From NCBI GenBank assembly GCA_963847965.1, contig CAWKCG010000001.1, positions 310,001 to 374,000 on the forward strand: a stretch of DNA of 64,000 nucleotides, given 5' to 3'. Both the position numbers and the translations under genes were made by a program. Origin of the DNA: Palsa-504 sp963847965. GTDB taxonomy: Bacteria > Actinomycetota > Actinomycetes > Streptosporangiales > Streptosporangiaceae. This document shows, one piece after another, positions 59,074 through 64,000 of the stretch. Numbering within the stretch: position 1 is the first letter of the stretch; each line of letters begins with the position of its first letter. Under the pieces are notes generated by a model, which worked only from the letters and a program-made list of their open reading frames with translations, was not told where the DNA came from and did not search any database.

Positions 59074-60777
59074 TCACGTCTTCGGGCGGAATACCCCGAG
59101 GGGCTGGGCCACGAGCTGGGCGACCGCGCCGGATTCGTCCAGCTCGAACTCGGCGGTGATGCCGGGCTGGCCCTTCACCCCGAACCGCAGGCCCCGTCCC
59201 GGCTGCAGTTCGAAGGGCGGCGCGCCGGGCAGGGTGGCGGTCAGCACGTTGTCCTCGCGCAGGGCGATCACGATCTCGATCGGGCCCATGGCGTAGGTAC
59301 CGCACAGCCGGCGGAGAACCTCCGGATCCTGCGCCCGCGTGTCCGGCAGCCGGTCGAATCGCAGCGGTTCGACGGAAAACTCGAACGGGACCGTCAGGGC
59401 GGTGATGTCGCCGTCCGGGTCGGAAAGGAACATCAGCGGGAACACGGGGAACTGATCGCTGAGCTCGTGCCATTCCAGGTCGAACGTCTCGTAGTGGCGA
59501 TGCGCCAGGCTGAGGTCCATCGTGCCCAGCCGCGGCCGAAGGGTGCCCTCTTCGAGGGTGATGGTGAGCGTGCCGTAGCCGGGATGCCTGTACTCCCCGG
59601 CGTAAGCGTCCAGCGGCCTGGGCAGCGGAGCGTCGGGGACGACGCGGCGCGCCTCGCGGGCCTCTCGGACCCCGCCCCGGATCGCGTCGAAGCGAGACTT
59701 GAAGGTCGAGAACCAGTCGAACGGCTCCAGGCCGAGCAGCTCGTCGAGCACCCGGTAGGCGACGACGGGAGCCATCGCGCTGGAGGAGGTATTGGTCAGG
59801 ACAGCCACCCCGATGCCCTGATCGGGCAGCAGCATGCACTCGGTCTGGAACCCGTCGATGCCGCCGGCGTGCTCGAAAAGCCGGTGGTCGCGGTACCGGC
59901 CGATCAGCCACCCCAGCCCGTAGGCGTGCCGGGTGGACGCGGGAAAGGTCTGGTCATCCGGCAGCACGATGTACGGCGCGTGCTGGCGCGCCACCGTGTC
60001 CGCCGACATGACGGCCTTCCCGTCCAGCTCTCCGCCGTTCAGCTGCGCCAGCAGCCACCGGGCCATGTCGCTGGCGCACGAGTTGATCGCGCCGGCCGGC
60101 GCCATGGCCGTCACCGGCCGCTGCGGCACGCGCACGACGGCGCCCTGGCGGCGCTCGTAGGCGGTGGCGTGGTCCGGATCGGCCTCCATGTCGCCGACCG
60201 ACAGGTTCGAGCGATCCATCCCGAGGGGCGTCAGCAGGCTGGTGCGCAGGTAATCCTCCCAGGGCACGCCGGTGAGCACCTCCACGGCGTGCCCCGCCAC
60301 CAGGTAGCCCAGGTTGCAGTACTGGAACACCTGGCGCAGGTCCTTGCTGAGGGGCAGGAACCGCAGCCGGCGGACCAGCTCGGCGCGGGACAAGTCCGGG
60401 TGGCCGACCCAGGCCAGGTCGTGGCGGGGCAGGCCGGACCGGTGGGACAGCAGGTCGACCACGCTCACCCGGTCGGTCACCACGGGGTCGTGCAGCCGGA
60501 CATCGGGAACGTAGTCGCGCAGTGGCCGCTCCCACTCCAGGAGGCCGTCGTCGACGAGGGCACCCACGGTGGCGGCGGTAAAGGCCTTCGTGGTGGACCC
60601 GATGGCGAACAGCGTGTCCGCGGTGACCGGGAGGTCCGCCTCCAGGTCCCGCCGGCCCCACCCCGCGGCCAGGATGACGTTCCCGTCCCGGACGGCGGCG
60701 ACGGCGCACCCGGGGACCTCCCAGGCCGCCAGCTGCTCGGCGACGAACCTCTCGATGCTCCCGTTCCCGTTGTCCAC
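59074..60777 (-). CDS. Class C beta-lactamase-family serine hydrolase with C-terminal DUF3471-like domain
   Basis: This 567-residue protein has the catalytic domain at residues 1-370 with S-x-x-K as IGSTTKAF, the Tyr motif FQYCNLGYLVAG (Y-C-N) and the third motif EHAGGIDGFQ (H-A-G). The C-terminal region (about 400-560), beginning YAGEYRHPGYGTLTITLEEG, is the beta-barrel domain often attached to these enzymes, and it appears to be present in two related halves (second: LCGTYAMGPIEIVIALREDNV). No signal peptide is seen. Most such proteins are esterases or peptidases rather than lactamases. GTG start. Confidence 0.88.
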   Translation of the reverse strand: MDNGNGSIERFVAEQLAAWEVPGCAVAAVRDGNVILAAGWGRRDLEADLPVTADTLFAIGSTTKAFTAATVGALVDDGLLEWERPLRDYVPDVRLHDPVVTDRVSVVDLLSHRSGLPRHDLAWVGHPDLSRAELVRRLRFLPLSKDLRQVFQYCNLGYLVAGHAVEVLTGVPWEDYLRTSLLTPLGMDRSNLSVGDMEADPDHATAYERRQGAVVRVPQRPVTAMAPAGAINSCASDMARWLLAQLNGGELDGKAVMSADTVARQHAPYIVLPDDQTFPASTRHAYGLGWLIGRYRDHRLFEHAGGIDGFQTECMLLPDQGIGVAVLTNTSSSAMAPVVAYRVLDELLGLEPFDWFSTFKSRFDAIRGGVREAREARRVVPDAPLPRPLDAYAGEYRHPGYGTLTITLEEGTLRPRLGTMDLSLAHRHYETFDLEWHELSDQFPVFPLMFLSDPDGDITALTVPFEFSVEPLRFDRLPDTRAQDPEVLRRLCGTYAMGPIEIVIALREDNVLTATLPGAPPFELQPGRGLRFGVKGQPGITAEFELDESGAVAQLVAQPLGVFRPKT

Positions 60778-60845
60778 GCTTCCACGTTACGTGCCGTCCA
60801 CGCTCACTACGATGGGGCCCGGGAGACGCGACCGAGGAGTGGGTC

Positions 60846-61616
60846 ATGTGGTGGAATTCGTTCCTTACCGACGAGCGCGCCGACATCACGGCGGAGGTGA
60901 TCACCTACCCCGGCGGTTACGGGGACGAGATCCACGCCTACGTCGCCAGGCCAGTCGCGGACGGCCCGACGCCGGGGATCGTGGCGGTGCATCACCTGCC
61001 GGGCTGGGATGAGTTCTACCGGGAGTTCTCCGAGCGGCTCGCGCGCCACGGGTACACGGTGATCTGTCCCGACCTGTACTGCCGTTTCGGCCACGGCACC
61101 CCAGACGACGTGGCGGCCAGGGTCCGGTCGGAGGGCGGCGTCCGCGACGACAGCGTGGTGGGCGACTGCGCGGCCGCGCTCGCCTGGCTGAAGGCCCAGC
61201 CCGCGAGCAACGGCCAGGCCGGCATCATCGGCACCTGCTCGGGCGGCCGGCACGCGCTGCTGGCCGCCTCGCAGGTCGACGGCTTTGGTGCGGTCGCCGA
61301 CCTGTGGGGCGGGGGCGTCATCGCGTCCGAGGACCAGCTGTCGGAGGCCCGCCCGGTCGCGCCGATCGACTACACCGCCGATCTGCGGACCCCGCTGCTC
61401 GGGCTGTTCGGGAACGACGACTCCCACCCCTCGCCCGAGCAGGTGGACCTGCACGAGGCCGAACTGGCGCGGCACGGCAAGGCCTTCGAGTTCTACCGGT
61501 ACGACGGGGCCGGCCACGGCTTCTTCTACTACCACACCCCGATGTACCGACCCGAAGCGGCGATGGACGGCTGGGAGAAGGTCTTCGCCTTCTTCAGCCG
61601 CGAGCTATCCGGCTGA
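60846..61616 (+). CDS. Dienelactone hydrolase family protein
   Basis: This 256-residue alpha/beta hydrolase has the Cys nucleophile elbow IIGTCSGGRHALL, as in dienelactone hydrolases, an acid in FGNDDSHPSPEQ and the His in DGAGHGFFYYH. The N-terminal YPGGYGDEIHAYVARP and HHLPGWDEFYREFSERLARHGY are also family-typical. It may act on lactones or esters arising from aromatic degradation, though no ring-cleavage genes lie close by. The ATG is preceded by GAGGAGTGGGTC. Confidence 0.9.
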   Translation: MWWNSFLTDERADITAEVITYPGGYGDEIHAYVARPVADGPTPGIVAVHHLPGWDEFYREFSERLARHGYTVICPDLYCRFGHGTPDDVAARVRSEGGVRDDSVVGDCAAALAWLKAQPASNGQAGIIGTCSGGRHALLAASQVDGFGAVADLWGGGVIASEDQLSEARPVAPIDYTADLRTPLLGLFGNDDSHPSPEQVDLHEAELARHGKAFEFYRYDGAGHGFFYYHTPMYRPEAAMDGWEKVFAFFSRELSG

Positions 61617-61642
61617 ACGCGCGGGGGTCGTAGGGTTCTGCC

Positions 61643-63205
61643 ATGCCGCGACCCGACCGGAGTAACGCCGTCGATCACATCGTCGTGATCATGTTCGAGA
61701 ACCGCTCGTTCGACAACCTGCTCGGCCGGCTGTACGAGCCGGGCGAGGTGCCCTTCTTCGAGGGCGTCACGGGCCGGGAGCTCAGCAACCCGGTCCCGGA
61801 CTGGGCGGCGGACGCCGGGACGAGCCCGACGGTCGTGCCTTACGGGATCGCGGCGAACATGAACACGCCCTCCCCCGACCCCGGCGAGGAATACCAGCAC
61901 GTCAACACCCAGCTGTTCGGGCTCATCAACCCGCCGGGCAACCGCGGCGTGCTGGCCGAGCACATGACCGCCCCGTACAACGCGCCCGCCAATTCCGCTC
62001 AGCGTCCGACGATGGACGGGTTCGTCAGCGATTACGTCAGCGCGTTCACGGCGGAGCAGGGCAGGCCGCCCGTCTTCGAGGAGTACGCGCAGATCATGAC
62101 GGGCTACGCCCCCGGGCAGCTGCCGGTCATCTCGACGCTGGCGCGCGGCTTCGGGATCTTCGATCACTGGTTCTGCGAGGTGCCGTCGCAGACGTTCCCG
62201 AACCGGTCGTTCTTCCACGCGGCCTCCTCGTCCGGGTTCGTGGTGAACATGTCGCCCGCCGACTCGTTCCCGGTCCACAACACGGCCGAGACGATCTTCG
62301 AGCGCCTGGAGGCCAACGGCCTGACCTGGCGCGTCTACTGCGACCCGCCGAGCCACCTCTCGATCACGGGGATCATCCACGCGCCCAGGCTCCTCGACCG
62401 GTTCGAGACGAACTTCTTCACCACGGACCGCTTCCTGGCCGACGCCGCCGGCGGGGAACTGCCCACCTACTCGTTCATCGAGCCCAACCTGCTGTACGGC
62501 CACAACGACATGCACCCGGCGTTCGACGCGCTGTTCCCCGGGGCCGACCTCGACCCGCCGTCCGCGCTGCTCGGCGGCGAGGCGCTGCTCGCGAAGGTCT
62601 ACGACGCGATCCGCTCGTCGTCCTCGCCCGACGGGTCGAACGCCTACAACACGCTGCTCATGGTCACCTTCGACGAGCACGGCGGCACCTACGACCACGT
62701 CCCGCCGCCGCCGGCCGCGCCCCCGGACGCTTCGGCGCCGGCCGGGCAGATGGGCTTCGCGTTCGACCGGTCGGGCCTGCGCGTGCCAGCCATCGCCATC
62801 TCGGCGTGGCTGCCGGAGCGGACGGTGATCCACGGCGAGTACCGGCACACCTCGGTGATCCGGACCATGAGGGAACGCTGGCCGCTCGGCGCGCCGCTGA
62901 CCGCCAGGGATCGGGCGGCCAGGGATCTCGCCCCGGTCTTCACCCTTGACCGCCCGCGGGACCCGGCCGGCTGGCCCGAGGTCACGCCGCGCCCGGTGCC
63001 GCCCTTCGACCCGGCCCGCCTGTCGCCCGAGGCTCGCCTGAAGGGCCTGTCCAAGGCGGCCTGCTTCCCGGTCCTGGCGCTGGCGAAACACCTGGGCCTG
63101 CCGGCCCCCGACCTCGATCAGGACGAGGCGATCTGCCGCGCCGACGCCATGGCGCTCATCAGCGACGCCTTCGGGCACATGTTCCCAGGCCTTCGCACCG
63201 GCTAG
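61643..63205 (+). CDS. Phosphoesterase family protein (phospholipase C/acid phosphatase AcpA-like)
   Basis: This 520-residue protein matches bacterial phospholipase C/acid phosphatase phosphoesterases: the metal/nucleophile start DHIVVIMFENRSFDNLLGRL, FDHWFCEVPSQTFPNRSFFHAA, FIEPNLLYGHNDMHP and VTFDEHGGTYDHVPPP. Known members are exported through Tat, but no signal peptide is present here, so this is probably a cytoplasmic version. It starts 26 bp after the dienelactone hydrolase gene. Its 3' end overlaps the convergent PIG-L gene by 4 bp. Confidence 0.88.
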   Translation: MPRPDRSNAVDHIVVIMFENRSFDNLLGRLYEPGEVPFFEGVTGRELSNPVPDWAADAGTSPTVVPYGIAANMNTPSPDPGEEYQHVNTQLFGLINPPGNRGVLAEHMTAPYNAPANSAQRPTMDGFVSDYVSAFTAEQGRPPVFEEYAQIMTGYAPGQLPVISTLARGFGIFDHWFCEVPSQTFPNRSFFHAASSSGFVVNMSPADSFPVHNTAETIFERLEANGLTWRVYCDPPSHLSITGIIHAPRLLDRFETNFFTTDRFLADAAGGELPTYSFIEPNLLYGHNDMHPAFDALFPGADLDPPSALLGGEALLAKVYDAIRSSSSPDGSNAYNTLLMVTFDEHGGTYDHVPPPPAAPPDASAPAGQMGFAFDRSGLRVPAIAISAWLPERTVIHGEYRHTSVIRTMRERWPLGAPLTARDRAARDLAPVFTLDRPRDPAGWPEVTPRPVPPFDPARLSPEARLKGLSKAACFPVLALAKHLGLPAPDLDQDEAICRADAMALISDAFGHMFPGLRTG

Positions 63206-63987
63206 CCTGCGTGCCCGTTGCCGGCCCCTGCCGACCGCCACCAGGCCGAGGACGCAGCCGCGGAGGGCATCCCGGCCGACAGGTAAACCTCGGGCGTTGG
63301 CGGGGTGCCCGCGCCAGGGAACAGCGTCCGCAACTGGCCCTGATAGGCCCGGATCAGCTCGGCCTTGGCCTCGGCCGCCTCGGGCCACCTCGTCGCGTCT
63401 AGGCCGTGGCGGTAGATGAAGGCGCTGCTGGCCATATCGCGCTGACCGTGGCGGAAGTCGTCGTAGTAAGCGACCGCGGCGCCGCTGCTCTGCGCGGCGG
63501 TGCGGACCAGGACGGGGTCCACATGCCCGCCCACGGCCAGCGGCGCCAGCACCAGGTTGACCCCTGAACCCGCCACCCGGTGGATGATCTCGCGCACCTC
63601 GCGCAGCGTGCCGGCGTCGGCGGAGACGATGCGGCCGGAGGTGGCGTACGCGCGGTAGAAGGGATAGACGTGCGACATCCGGGCCGGGCTCTGGTTGGCG
63701 GGGCGCCGCCGGAACAGCGCTTCGGTGAGCCCGGCGTGCACGCACGTTATGCCGAGGGGTTCCAGCGCGGCGCGGTCCTCGGCCCGGCGCCACTGGTAGA
63801 CCGCCTCGGCATCCCGCGCCCCCACCCGGCGCAGGTACCGCCGCGCCGACCTCGTGTACGGTCCCTGCCCCCCCTCGGTGAAAAACGTCACGACGGTCAC
63901 CGGGGTACGGCTGGCAGCGTAGGTCAACAGCGCGCCGCACGAGAGCACCGCATCGCCCAGGTGCGGGGCGAGCACGATGACGGGCAC
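63202..63987 (-). CDS. PIG-L/LmbE family deacetylase-like protein, altered motif
   Basis: This protein of at least 261 residues has the zinc-dependent N-acetyl-sugar deacetylase fold of the LmbE/PIG-L family (MshB, Mca). The first motif reads LAPHLGDAVLSCGALL, where the family has P-H-x-D-D. The His and second Asp (zinc ligands in MshB) remain, but the first Asp, the general base, is Gly. The later His of the third ligand may be in AVGGHVDPVLVR. The GTG at 63987 starts just before the motif; the frame is open to the window edge, so the true start may lie outside. Confidence 0.8.
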   Translation of the reverse strand: MPVIVLAPHLGDAVLSCGALLTYAASRTPVTVVTFFTEGGQGPYTRSARRYLRRVGARDAEAVYQWRRAEDRAALEPLGITCVHAGLTEALFRRRPANQSPARMSHVYPFYRAYATSGRIVSADAGTLREVREIIHRVAGSGVNLVLAPLAVGGHVDPVLVRTAAQSSGAAVAYYDDFRHGQRDMASSAFIYRHGLDATRWPEAAEAKAELIRAYQGQLRTLFPGAGTPPTPEVYLSAGMPSAAASSAWWRSAGAGNGHAG

Positions 63988-64000
63988 GCCCGTCTCGATC

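Noticed and set aside
61529..63940. Minus-strand open frame of 803 codons opposite the phosphoesterase and PIG-L genes
   Set aside because: It overlaps two clear genes, has no recognisable motif and a low-complexity Arg/Val/Asp composition.

Overview
The window is about 70% G+C. It carries a conserved actinobacterial core (lpdA, an E2 acyltransferase, a TIGR01777 epimerase, lipB, lipA, a DUF4191 protein, an RDD protein, glnA), an Lsr2 nucleoid protein, a 13E12/DUF222 repeat gene, an ECF41 sigma factor and a ChrB-like protein. Together these point to a filamentous or soil actinomycete, probably of the Streptosporangiales/Thermomonosporaceae type. The genus cannot be fixed from sequence reading alone. 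I saw no rRNA, tRNA, CRISPR array, integrase or transposase.

Layout. 0-4.7 kb: an XRE regulator/membrane protein pair, a MarR-GNAT fusion, an alkaline-phosphatase-superfamily protein, DUF5998, a conserved small protein and cobS. 4.7-10.2 kb (minus strand): a peptide-type ABC operon ending in galT, with one frameshifted binding protein and one internally deleted permease duplicate. 10.4-16.4 kb: an AidB-type flavoprotein, an esterase, lsr2, a YciI protein, a transglutaminase-like protein and a peptidase-E-like protein. 16.3-23.6 kb: membrane proteins, a COG4280 protein with FTR1-like Glu motifs, a ChrB N-domain protein and a complete ferric-type ABC importer. 24.7-30.4 kb: pepA-lpdA-E2-TIGR01777. 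30.4-39.4 kb (minus): a seven-gene operon with an Opp/Dpp-type transporter (including a permease-ATPase fusion), two serine hydrolases and a LacI regulator, preceded by repeated ATCGAT operator-like sites. 39.4-42.1 kb: a decayed thiamine-binding gene and a broken 13E12 HNH gene. 42.3-47.4 kb: a BcsA-like glycosyltransferase, an intradiol dioxygenase, an ECF41 sigma factor with its own recognisable promoter, and a membrane protein. 47.5-52.5 kb: lipB-lipA-DUF4191-RDD-glnA. 52.7-58.5 kb (minus): an AT-rich foreign-looking phosphodiesterase, a nucleotidyltransferase, two SnoaL paralogues, a CPT-like kinase, a TPR protein, a zinc-ribbon protein with a perfect 19-bp palindrome over its promoter, and an excisionase-type HTH protein. 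58.8-64 kb: a beta-lactamase-family hydrolase, a dienelactone hydrolase, a phosphoesterase and a PIG-L family protein.

How it fits together. LpdA and E2 need lipoate, which LipB and LipA make and attach. These two halves are usually neighbours in actinobacteria, but here they are separated by about 17 kb of accessory genes.

Several genes carry single-base indels, often in C/G runs: the binding protein at 7.2 kb, the permease at 36.9 kb, the thiamine-binding gene at 39.7 kb, 13E12 at 41.45 kb, the glycosyltransferase tail at 42.5 kb, and lipB at 47.77 kb. Because lipB is a core gene, at least some of these are probably consensus errors rather than real pseudogenes.
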